From Clonostachys chloroleuca (Eukaryota > Ascomycota > Sordariomycetes > Hypocreales > Bionectriaceae): 64,000 bases of DNA. The stretch is taken from positions 12,896,001 to 12,960,000 of the forward strand of contig JBANAY010000003.1 in assembly GCA_037952775.1 (NCBI GenBank). Reading direction: 5' to 3'. Of this stretch, positions 36,343 to 46,869 are shown in pieces. The position numbers and the translations under genes were made by a program. Below the pieces are notes generated by a model. The model made no database searches. It was not told the origin of the DNA and worked only from the letters and a program-made list of their open reading frames with translations. The first letter of the stretch is position 1; each line of letters starts with the position of its first letter.

Positions 36343-37681
36343 ATGACCACAACGACAGGTGATGAGCTAGCCGCAGAATATGGCGTACAGGAGCCGTCGC
36401 GGATAGATAATGCGCACCCTGCTCTACTGTTTGCCCAAGGGTCAGGATCGCCCTCTGGCGACGCGGCTCTCACGGCACAGCTGTCAGGCACATTCCTGCA
36501 AAGGCATGCCATAGCGACAGGTCCGCCGCCCAGGCAGATAATTTGCTATCGGAGGAACATCTTCCAAGTGCGAGGCACGATTGATCTCAAGGGCTCACTC
36601 AGTCATGGCGATGCTCGGCCAGCTGTAGTGCGGGTCACGCTGTCCGCGGTAGAAAACACCAAGGGCGATGAAGTGGCCATCGTCGTAGTACCCAAGACAG
36701 CCGCATCTAAGAGTTCAGGAGGCCCTGGAAGTCCCGCGCCAATTGAAATTGCCCACAAGTCTCGAGATGGCCGTGGTTACGGCGGTCTAATCCCCTTCTG
36801 CTGGCCCAGGCTGCAGTTCAGGTCTGCGACTACGAAGGGTGGCCGACGCAAAGCGAAGGGACCAGAGCAATACTTCATTATTCATATCCGCCTTACCGCT
36901 GACTTCCCGGACGGCTCCAGCGTCTTGTTGTCAGATAATATGAGTGCGCCTATAATTGTTCGAGGCCGGTCTCCTTGCAACTTTCCCGCGACACAGAACT
37001 CTTCCCCTGGCAATCAACAGCTAATCACCGAGACCAGCCATGAGGCTAGGGAGTCTACCGAATCCCAACCGCTCCCGGCATCTGTCGCTAATCCCCCGAG
37101 AGATGGCTCTCACAATGCATATCTTCTTGAAGGCGAATTTCCGAATTATGATGACGAGTTCCTCTTCGATATTTCGGCCCTTGATTTCCCAATCAACTCT
37201 GAGCTCGGCGCTCACTTTCTGGAGGATGAATTCAGGAGTGGCGATGGTAGCTTTACATTGTCGCCGTATCTCAATTTTGGAGATGCAAACTTTCCGAGTA
37301 TAGGCCCTCCAGCTGCCCTACATCCAGGGCTGCCCACCTCAGCGATCCAGAGCCCATCGTCTCTGTCTGTCGCTAGTTCTCGACATGATGCTGCAGCCAA
37401 TTTCCAGAATAGCGCCTCCCTAGTGCAGCAGGCCACCGAGAACAAAGATTCTGAACCCCTAGCCAGTGAGGAGGCGTTCACCTACAAGTATATCCCTCTT
37501 GGTGCCGATGATCGTACTCCTCCGGTGCAAGGAGTCTATGTATGTGTAAATCATATGATGTTGTTTACTTTCCACGACTAACACCCCACAACAGCAACCG
37601 CATGCGGTGCATCATAAGTTGCATATACCCAAGACGATGCAGGGCAATAACAAACGCTACTTTGGCGAGCTTGCTGACTGA
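36343..37681 (+). CDS. ron1: NDT80/PhoG-like transcription factor, probable GlcNAc regulator RON1
   Basis: 427-aa protein. Start ATG 36343 (MTTTTGDELAAEYG); one intron at 37540-37594 joins the long exon to QPHAVHHKLHIPKTMQGN and the stop at 37681. The N-terminal half has the Ndt80-type DNA-binding fold: RQIICYRRNIFQVRGTI, VRVTLSAVENTKG, GLIPFCWPRLQFRSAT, YFIIHIRLTADFPDG and MSAPIIVRGRSP. The C-terminal half is acidic and Ser/Pro-rich, as in activators. Ndt80-like RON1 is the known activator of filamentous fungal GlcNAc catabolic clusters, and its position directly behind the kinase gene fits that role. No lesion seen. Confidence 0.88.
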
Positions 37682-38071
37682 GACAACTAGAATATCTCGT
37701 CCAAGCCAGCTCCATGAACGCCGTAATTTGCTATCAACTGTTGCATCTGTCTACATTCCACGTGCAGAAACCACACCCAGGCAATATTGATAACCATGAG
37801 ATATTACTGTAAGACTGGGTTATAGCAATATACAACGTGGCTGCTGACTGCAGTGTACCAGACGAGCGCAGTGGGTCGAGCATTCGGTCGGTTACATGGG
37901 CGTACCACATGACTAGCTTGTAGAGCTAACAACCCTCTTCTTCTTGCCAGGCAGATACAAAAGAGGATATTTTAGACTTTTCTTAATGGCCTTGACGATT
38001 GTCTCAACTCAGTCGAAGATCTCCTTGCTGGCATCGGACAACCTGCGCAATTTGAACTCCTGCCTAGAGTT

Positions 38072-39274
38072 ATGGAGCGGACACAATTCCAGGTCGGCAT
38101 CATTGGCTATGGATTGAGTGCCATAACATTCCACATCCCATTCATTCGTGCTTCGCCAGACTTCCGACTCCATTCCGTCGTTCGGCGTCAACCTAGAAGC
38201 GGCAAGCCCGATGATACCAAAGTGCTTGACGGGGTCAAGGTGCACCGCACTGTGGACAGTATCCTCCGTGATGAGCACGTTCAAGTAATTGTCATCGCTA
38301 CGCCGCCAGAGACGCATTTCGATTTAGCTACTTCTAGTTTGAATGCTGGCAAGCATGGTAGGTTATTACCCTTACAAGCTTTACGCCCTGATCGATCCCG
38401 AAGCCAGGCTTACAGCTTTGCTCCAGTGGTTGTCGAGAAGCCTTTCACTCCGACCTTTGCCGAAGCTCAGGCACTAGTTTCCCTCGCTCGGGGCCGCAAA
38501 CTACTGCTCACCGTATACCACAACAGGCGGTGGGACTGTGACTTTCTAGCTCTGAGGACCCTCAAGGAGCAGGGCACACTGGGTCGGATCGTGGAAGTGG
38601 AATCCCACTTCGACCGCTTCCGTCCCTCGCTTTCCGTGGACACTTGGAAGGCACATCCTAGCCCAGGCAACAGCGCCATCTACGACCTTGGCACGCACCT
38701 CATCGATCAGGTCGTGCATCTATTTGGCATGCCTTGCCGGGTAACGGGCTTCGTTGGCTCACAGAGGACGGCCGCGATCAATACTGAAGGATTAGAAGAC
38801 TCCTTTACTGCCCTCCTACATTACGACGACAACGGCATGATTGCTACAATCAAGGCGGGGGTCATCAGTCCAGAGGAGCACCAGCTGCGCTTCTGGGTTC
38901 GTGGTGATGGTGGCTCGTTCCGCTCATACGGACTCGACCCGCAGGAGGCACAGCTGAAGAAGGGCATGCCGCCCAGCAGCCCAGACTTTGGCGTAGCCGA
39001 TGATGGGGATGTCAACAACAGTCGTGCAACGCTTACGAGTGTGAAGCAGGGTCCAACCGCATCTCCATCGTTTATCGCCGAGCCGGTGGATCTCTCCACA
39101 GTGGTGAAGAAAGGGGCTGGCACATACGGCGAGTTCTACAATAAGCTGGCAGCAGCACTTAATAAGAACGACTTCACAATGGTTCCTGTATCTGCTGAGG
39201 AGGCTGCTGAGGTTATTAGGCTGGTGGAACTTGCGAGAGAAAGTTCTATATCTGGTAGAACAGTAGTAGTCTAA
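38072..39274 (+). CDS. Gfo/Idh/MocA-family NAD(P)-dependent oxidoreductase
   Basis: 377 aa after removing a 69-nt intron at 38358-38426, which is a multiple of three and open; the splice restores the family motif as KHVVVEKPF. Rossmann motif VGIIGYGLSAITFHIPFI, IVIATPPETHFDLA, the EKPF catalytic Lys, and the C-terminal AIYDLGTHLIDQVVHLFG with Asp and His define the family, which oxidises sugars or sugar derivatives. The substrate is unknown. It follows the regulator by about 390 bp on the same strand and may belong to the GlcNAc cluster as an accessory step; that is inference. Intact. Confidence 0.88.
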   Translation: MERTQFQVGIIGYGLSAITFHIPFIRASPDFRLHSVVRRQPRSGKPDDTKVLDGVKVHRTVDSILRDEHVQVIVIATPPETHFDLATSSLNAGKHGRLLPLQALRPDRSRSQAYSFAPVVVEKPFTPTFAEAQALVSLARGRKLLLTVYHNRRWDCDFLALRTLKEQGTLGRIVEVESHFDRFRPSLSVDTWKAHPSPGNSAIYDLGTHLIDQVVHLFGMPCRVTGFVGSQRTAAINTEGLEDSFTALLHYDDNGMIATIKAGVISPEEHQLRFWVRGDGGSFRSYGLDPQEAQLKKGMPPSSPDFGVADDGDVNNSRATLTSVKQGPTASPSFIAEPVDLSTVVKKGAGTYGEFYNKLAAALNKNDFTMVPVSAEEAAEVIRLVELARESSISGRTVVV

Positions 39275-40019
39275 TAATACCTCTCTCCAACCACCGCTAC
39301 CTCTACAGTATCTAGATGCTCTAATAAATTCTATAGAAAATTAAAAATATCCTAGGAAGCTATTATAGTAGGCTTTAAAGTAGATTTAGTTAATATATTT
39401 ATAAGAGAAAAACTATCTCTTTACTATCTGAATAATAAAGCTTTTTAACTACTATAGATATTCTAAAAATATTCTCTAGCTAGCTATTAGAAGCCTAAGT
39501 TATAATTAACCCTGATATACTGATCTTCTGTATATAGTATAAAGCTAAAACTAATTACAGGGATCAAGGGTCGGGGACAGATGCCCCCATAGATCAGCGA
39601 CATATTTCCTGAATGACAGCCTCGCCGGAATACCGTGCCGCTGAAAATTGCCTCTGCCTAATAGGAAAATCGGTGGAAAAAGAAAAAGGTCCTTTTAACT
39701 TTTGCTCCTGTGACCTGCAAGACTCTGGTGAACCAAATTGCCAAGAACTGGGCCGGGGTCAGAATTCCTTCTAGAGTTATCTGATCTGACGTTACATAAA
39801 ATCTTCCAAAAGGGGGAATGATGTACATCCATGCGGCCAGGGGGGAAAAGTTCATTACAAAACCACGTCGGTGGGTGGGCCTTTAGGCCAGCTCAAGCAC
39901 ACCATTCATTCCTGTAGGAGGATTGCGTTTGAGATGTGTGGCAAAAAATGAAGCTTAAATGCCCTTCCTTAAGCTTAATCATAGACCGTCTACTTTTCAT
40001 TGCCATCGATATCTTAGGC
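39275..40019. other. Mixed spacer: A/T-rich stretch then normal island
   Basis: 39290-39540 is A/T-rich; 39550-40010 has ordinary composition. The small open frame 39658-39855 (-) shows no family. No gene supported. Confidence 0.45.
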
Positions 40020-40611
40020 CTAATACTAGAGGCTACCTATACTATAGACTTTATCTAGAGGGATATATTACTCCAGTTATAATATAATAGCTACCTAATA
40101 CCTAAGCTAATACCTAAGGATAGTTAATTCCCAGGCAGGGTATATATACTAGATATATATAAGGATATATATAAGGAGGTAGAATTCCTCCTGAACTTAT
40201 ATCTACAGGAGGTAAATAGTACTATCCAGTAACTAGAGAATATAATATAATATATAGATATATATAATATCTATCTTACTACTTATAAGACCCTACTAGA
40301 TCTTACTATCTCAGTATAAGAAAGGGTAATACTACTAAAGTAGAATATTTAGCTTATATTACCTCCAGATAAACCTAGTAATATTAGTATACTATTCAGC
40401 CCGGAGATAGGTAATATATAGGTTATTATATTAATATTACTATTCTTACTTAGCTACTTATAAGGGATAAACGAGCAGGCTATTATATTAATTACCCTGA
40501 TTATCTAATAGCTTATAGACTCTAGAACTATATATAGAGTACCTCTGTATCTAATAGCTATAAAGCTCCGGATCCTATATAGATAGTAGATACCTAGCCA
40601 GGCGAGAGTAG

Positions 40612-40850
40612 ATTATAACAGTTAGATAACCTATACTAGACAGGGTCTAGGGTAGATCGGGGTTAAACTAATCAGAGTATATTCTGAGTAGTATAATCAG
40701 GTTGTTTTAGGCTGTATAATACGAGTTACTATTAATATATAAGTATTATAGAGCTAGTAATAATAGATATATAGATAATATTATTAATAACTGTCTGAAA
40801 GAGTATTCTATCTAGTAAAATAAATATATATATATACTAGGGGCTTATAA
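40612..40850 (-). repeat. Inverted partial copy of the Gypsy LTR family
   Basis: Reverse complement of the 3' part of the Gypsy LTR: shared blocks include GACAGGGTCTAGGGTAG, CGGGGTTAAACTAATCAGAG, AATATATAAGTATTATA and GATATATAGATAATATTATT. Similarity fades beyond about 40850. It is less RIP-mutated than the LTRs at 23.6 and 30.8 kb. Confidence 0.82.
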
Positions 40851-41019
40851 TAGCTTACTAGTAATCCAGAGTAAGTTTATCTGAGGATTATTCAGGCTTA
40901 CTGATAATCCGAAGTAATCTATCTATTATTAGTAAAAAAGGTGGGGTATATTATATAATATAGTAGGTATATACTTTATTCGTAATATAGATATACTAAT
41001 AGACAGCTATAAAATAAGG

Positions 41020-41331
41020 GTTAAGAGAAGTTAAATTTACCTAAAATCTCCTTTAATATAAAATAGTATAAATAGTTCTTAATAATTTTCTAAAACTAGT
41101 TTTCCTAGCTATTAATATTCTCCTTTACTTCTAGCTTTCTAAAGAGTTACTTCTTAAACTTCTCTTCTAATAAGAGTTAAAAGAGATTAAATTTATTTAA
41201 AATCTCCCTTAATATAAAATAGTATAAATAACTCTTAATAATCTTTTAAAACTAGTCTCTCCAGCTAATAATATTCTCCTTTACTTCTAGCTCCCTAAAG
41301 AGCTACTTTTTAAACTCCTCTCTATCTTCCG
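41020..41331 (+). repeat. Tandem duplication, period 156 bp, two units
   Basis: The unit starting GTTAAGAGAAGTTAAATTTA (41020) returns at 41176 as GTTAAAAGAGATTAAATTTA and both run to TAAACTTCTCT/TAAACTCCTCT. Units differ mostly by C/T changes, so the duplication preceded or accompanied the mutation process. Confidence 0.8.
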
Positions 41332-42010
41332 GTATCTCTTTATCCTTATCTTTATAATCTATTATCTGCTTTTACTATTTAACTATATTTATACTATTAA
41401 TACCTTTAATCTCAGTATAAAGTTTTACTCTATACTTAGTAAAGATATAAGCTCTAATCCTATAACTAGAGTATTTTATAAACTACTATATACCTTTATA
41501 GGCTTTAACTAGTTACTAGTTAATAATAAACTCCTAGTTATATAGCTAGAGTAGAAGTAGTATAGATAGCCTAGGTATTATATTAATATAGAAAAAGTAT
41601 TTAGTATATTAGTAGATTATATTATATATCTTAGTCCTATCTATATATAAATCTCCTCTAATCTAGTAAGTAAGATAGAAATATATTAATATATAGTACT
41701 ACTCTTAATACTACTTTAGTTAACCCTACTTCTAAACTATTACTATACTATCTTATTATTATCTAGATTAATCTCTATTCTATCTACCTCTAGAAGCTCT
41801 CCTATAATAATAGTTATTTACTCTAATATAAACTAGAGCCTAGTAGTATATACTTCTACTACTAGCTCAGGGTATAGGTATTCCTATCCTTTTACCTCTT
41901 AGAACTACTCCTCTTACCCTCTAATAGCTCTCTATTATCTATATATCTTCTATAGTAGTCTATATTAAAAGTAATTACTAAACCTCTCTATTCTCCTCCC
42001 TTAAAAGTAA

Positions 42011-42608
42011 TCCCTTTTTACTACTAGAAAGTAATTCCGTGTGGAAGGACTACTACTTTTGGCAAGCTATACTTCGCAGCCCGTTGTCAGGCATCTCTGC
42101 ATTGGATGGTTCACCGCTTTCCCTTTATGTCTCCTTCCTACACCGCCTTCTATTTTGTTGTTCTGCTTCTTTCCTAATTCGTCTGAGCTCTTCACCACCT
42201 ACCTGATTAGGCGAGGTCCCAAATGTTGTCCAAAGCTCACCGCCTACCAGATTTAGTTCCAAGCTGTCCCAAATCTTGGCTCTCCCAAAACTTGTCTACT
42301 ATCCCAGATCCTGTCCTCTAACGGCATAACTGACCGTTTTGTCTTGCGCAAACGGGCGTCTAACGGTAATTTTTCCCCTGTAATATACCCCTGTCTATAG
42401 GTACGAAATGTGGTTTCATTTGCATGCGCCTCTTGACTAGTTCCTAGACTAGGAATAGTAACTATTACTCCCACGTCTCCCCTTCTTGTCAATTATTCTC
42501 GTGCTCTCTGTTTATGTTTGTGTATTTTGCAGTCAAGTAGACGTGCGTATTTGTTCGCTGCCAAAACGTGGAATCCTGCTTGTCATGCGATATTTACGTT
42601 AAAAAATC
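42011..42608 (+). promoter_or_regulatory. Upstream region of the DUF3435 recombinase gene
   Basis: Normal-composition DNA of about 600 bases between the A/T-rich block and the recombinase start. At 42018-42029 TTACTACTAGAA fits the pattern TTAC-N7-A reported as a target for one Starship family; such a match is frequent by chance. The 42041-42256 open frame has no family. Confidence 0.4.
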
Positions 42609-45230
42609 ATGCCTCGACCATCGAAGCTTCCCAGACGTGCGCGGCAGCGGCGCAATGTTGGCCGCAATCGTGTTGGAGATGCTACTCAATCCGGCGCAAA
42701 CCATGGCCTGCATACGAAGAGGCAAGAGGAACATCCTCAAACAGCTCAGATTTCCAACAATTCTCATGACTTGGGCTGCAAGCCGTATCAATATGAGAAC
42801 AGCTTGGGCAGGGATGACAGTAACCTCGTCCGAATGCTGTCAATTACAACTGACGATAACTCCCGACAAAACTCTAGAAAAGCGAAGAGGGACCCAATTG
42901 GCTCGACTGATCTATCTGGTTCGAATACTGATACTGAAGAAGGGTCTGACGATTGCTCGGACATAAGTTCTGATTCAGAGTCTGACTTAGAAAGCCTCGT
43001 TGACTCTGGTTATGGCTCGGCTGAGGATGATCCAGAAAATGAGGCTCGTTTCTACGAATCCTTCGAGGCCGAATGCGAAGCAGAAGGTCCAACAATGTCT
43101 GTTCATAAAGACAATACGAAGAAAATGACCGAACCAGAGGAGATGCGATGGAATAGGTATGTCCGATGGTTGTTCTTCAGAAGATATGCTGACGGACTGT
43201 GATTCAGGTATTGCATTATTCGCAAACGTGACCCCGATGAATCCATGAAGGCCTGCAACGCTTCATTCATCAAGTCCTACTTGCACTGGCGTGTAAAGCA
43301 TTCTAGAATTCGAAAGGTGTCTTCTATTCTGACATACTGGAATGTACTCAGTATGGTTTATGCTACGAAGACCCAGCGCTATATGGACGGTGGTATGCTC
43401 TATGACATAGGAAACGTACGTTGGTTATTCATCGCTTGTGTATTAGAGTTGGCGCTAATCGGACCTGAAAGTGGATTCATGCGAAACTCGCGCCTGTATT
43501 CAATTTAGATTATTCCAAGAAGGAGAAATCTGGGCTATTCGTCCAAGACTTGGACTTAATTCTCTACCATCATTGGGTTCACGACAAAGCCGTCTATGAC
43601 CACGAACATTTGCGGGCGTCAATCTCTACAATTCTAGTGCTAGCCGGTGCCACTACCACAAGACCGGATGCGCTCATTGGGAACGTCCTCTACAAACATG
43701 TAGAATTCCAACTTTTCCCGCCTCCTGCCGGGCAATCCCGTCCCCGTGTTGGACTGACTTTGAATTTAGAGCATCTCAAAGGAGGGGAAGACCATAAGAT
43801 TTTTGGGTTTCATGAAGAAGATGATCTGATTCATGATCCTGTGCTTCATGTTCTGTTTCACGCCTTCGCTGATGGGGCGTTCGAGAATGAATTTACGGGC
43901 CCTGAGCAGATATATAATATGGCCGTTCCAGAGTACTTAGACCGGATACGACTTCTGTGGAAGGAGGATTGGCGTGAGCGCCCGTTATTTAGAGATGTCG
44001 ATGGCCTCCAGATTTCTTTATATAAAGCTCTGAAGTACTCGAAAGTCCGAGGATCCTTGATCCATCTTGGTCGAGAGTTGGGGTACGCAAAGATGCTTGA
44101 ATTCTACGACCTGCGTCGTGGATCAGGCCAAAAGATACACGGTAAGGCAAACCATCCCCTCAGCAGGACATACAAAAATGGACTAATAGCTCTCAATAGA
44201 GGCTCTTACACCTGAGGAGAGAAACAAAACAATGGGTCATACACTCGGTGACTCCGGGACATACTTGCGATATTACATGCCTAATTTCATTGGGGCAGAC
44301 GTTCAGTCTATTATTTTCGGAAGCTCCCCGCAGACGGACTTGATGCAGCTTATGGGTCGGCTTCACCGCCATCAGCACGCACCAAAGGCATTGACAGACC
44401 AGCAAAAGCTAGAGGTCGCTCAAGATAAAACACTGACTAGGTATATAAAGAAGCGAAAGCGCGCGTTGGAACGAATCAAACGCGCTGGATACGCCTCAGC
44501 ATCCGCCGCAAAAGATACGCCTGAAGGAAAAGTCTATGATAAATATCGAAAAAAAGTCGAGAGTGTACGAAATGTACTCTTAAGAAAACGTATGGAACAG
44601 GCGGTTCAGGAGTTTCATAAAACGATACACTCGAAAGAAGTTAACCAACAGCTACAAGGGATCAAGCCTACGGAAGTTGCACAATCAGATATGAAGTATG
44701 AACTTCCTGAGCGAGCACTAGTAGCAAGTCTGTTCTCACAGGTGGCTGAGGTTCAGAGCAGAGAAGAGCTCCATCAACTGCGTCTGAAATTAGTCATGGC
44801 AATTGCTAGCCTATGCAAGCGGCGTGAGAGTCCTTGCCGCCGCCCATCTCGGCAAGGTCGGAAAAGCTGTTCTAAGATGCAAGAAGTATCTGACAGAGTT
44901 GAGTCAGGCCCTTCGCCTCAACTTGATACACGGAGTTGCCCGTCCACAATCCCTAGATCAGTACCTATCTCATATCCGTCAAAAGCCCTGATTACGTGTC
45001 CTTTCTGCAAATCAGACACCGGAGTAGGACATCAACAACGCGGGAAAACGTGGCGCCTTGACAGTTTGGCAAGACACATACGGGGACAACATCTGAATAG
45101 GTTACATACACCATTTCCTTGTCCCTATGATGATTGTGACGCGGTTCTCGAAACGCCGGACCACTTTGTAAAGCATACGGGTGGAGAACATAATGTCCGT
45201 CTTCCATCATCAGTACTTCCAGATAGATAA
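42609..45230 (+). CDS. DUF3435 tyrosine recombinase (Starship captain family) with C2H2-like tail
   Basis: 818 aa after removing introns 43157-43207, 43416-43471 and 44142-44199; every junction keeps frame. The acidic, Ser-rich N-terminus (about 1-180) precedes the core: YWNVLSMVYATKT, WIHAKLAPVFNLDYSKKEK, and VQDLDLILYHHWV. Recombinase positions are readable: Arg in ATTTRPDAL (about 316), YDLRRG (464-469), MGH (487-489) and the Tyr cluster TYLRYYMP (about 497-501). A basic coiled region follows and the end bears CPFC...H...H and CPYDDC...H...H zinc-finger-like motifs. The gene appears intact. DUF3435 proteins mobilise giant Starship elements and normally sit at the 5' edge facing inward, so cargo here would lie to the right. 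Confidence 0.9.
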
Positions 45231-46017
45231 AGTATAGCTAGTATTGCAAGACAATATAAGCTGAACCCTCTTAATCAGTACCTTTTATACGGGTCTAATA
45301 CAACACGAACATTTAAAAATATTATGCAATTACTGATCCTTTTTTTTTTATAAGAACGCGGGGTAAATTATGGCTTTTTGGCTGAGCAAGCACCTCTCGC
45401 GGAGCAGAGATCAAGTAGATAGGCCATTAATAGAAAATGGCGGCCCCCATTGACGGTACATCTACTTGTCCTACGTCTACAAGAAAGTTGGTTTTAGAAG
45501 GCCTAGATGAAACTGCATGGAATGCATCATTTCCTCACCGTATAACGGAATACTGATCCGCTTATCCTGGTAGAATAAATCAAGTATCTACCCTTATAAA
45601 TAGAGAAGGAGTATTCTACGGACAATATTCTGAAATTTGTAGAATATTACATAGTTCTATGCCTATTGTAATGTAAACATTGACAAATTTGTTCAATGAT
45701 TATTGACTGAAATTCAATAATTTAGAGCTTTAGATTGTTTCATAAGAGCAGCCTTGATTGAGAGTATTTCATAGTGCTACGAAATCAGGCGGTAGTGGTG
45801 GTGTGAATATGTTTTTATTTTTATAATCATGCTAAAATAAACTTTGTGTTAAATTTGATGGAAGGAGGCAGGCAAGATGTCACCAGTTCGGCAAGGAACC
45901 GCAACAAACGAACAAATGCTACGTCACCCATAGCAATTAAAGCCAACCCCAATCTCGCTGAGAGTGCAGAAGACACACAGTATCGTAGCGGTCAAAAAAA
46001 GCCATTCCTAACGACTC
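45231..46017. other. Intergenic, no gene recognised
   Basis: Spacer behind the recombinase gene with poly-T near 45342 and moderately A/T-rich DNA. The 45846-46049 open frame has no family. Confidence 0.45.
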
Positions 46018-46640
46018 TATGGAATATTACCAAACTGGGGCATACATAATAATTTTCCCCTATTTTTGGGCATTTATATATATACTTTAGGGCTAAAACT
46101 TGGCACAATAGTAGCATAAGCTTATCTCGAGCAGTACTATCTCACATATCAATATTGAATGCCAAATTACAGAAGAACCTCGATTGCTGCCGATAATTTA
46201 CCTACTATCCCATAAGTCTCTCCTATAGAAAGCTCTTGGTACAGGACGCTCTATCCTAGAGAAGAACGTACACATCGATCTTATATACTCCTCGTGTCTT
46301 ATATGCTCCCACTGTTGATCATCCGTTTGGCCTTTATACATCGCTGTAAAGTAGGCCTTTCCTTTGAAGCAAGAATGTTTCCAATCTCTTCAAAAGAAGC
46401 CGATAGAACCCAATGATTAATATTATCACTTCCTTCCCAGCCACTACCTGCCCGCTGAAAAAAATTCCAACCTTGCCATTTGCTCGACCATGAAACGACA
46501 TGAGGTTTACCTCGTCAAAAACTTGAGTGGAGCGGTTTCTGTAATCAACTCATTGCTTGGATCTTCTCTCCCAAACAAGGAGCCCCGAAGCCTTTGTTCG
46601 GATGGGGAAAGAAACGAAGAAAAAATTATAGTCATCTCGT
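46018..46640 (-). pseudogene. Truncated copy of the 55.3-kb hypothetical gene (duplicated segment)
   Basis: Direct repeat of about 55053-55650, starting at ACCAAACTGGGGCATAC and including TCTATCCTAGAGAAGAACGT. It covers the 3' flank and the C-terminal half of the minus-strand hypothetical gene at 55333-56001 but lacks its N-terminal half and has point changes and small indels. It is a dead partial copy. Confidence 0.82.
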
Positions 46641-46869
46641 CGCCACTCCACGAGGGAGTCGCAGAAAACGAAAACCACGTCGACAACGACATCGGGTTTT
46701 ACAATCCAATCCCGGAGGAATAGCATCCTTTCCCTTCCAAGTCTAAGCCCCCCATGAACCTCCAAGAAATCCAGGAGCGACATTCTAAATCAAACTCATG
46801 CTACTCGCTTCATCAATCATTCGAATCAGACGTTACAGATGCTACCCTAACAATGCCGGGAGAGAAGAA

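Larger units (their letters stand above)
40020..42010. repeat. A/T-rich RIP-degraded block before the DUF3435 gene
   Basis: About 2 kb of TA-rich DNA containing an inverted relative of the Gypsy LTR (about 40612-40850) and a 156-bp tandem duplication (about 41020-41331). No coding motif survives elsewhere. G+C returns to normal near 42020. Confidence 0.75.

Noticed and set aside
45846..46049. 67-aa frame upstream of the duplicated segment
   Set aside because: It runs partly into the duplicated non-coding flank and the other copy does not conserve it.
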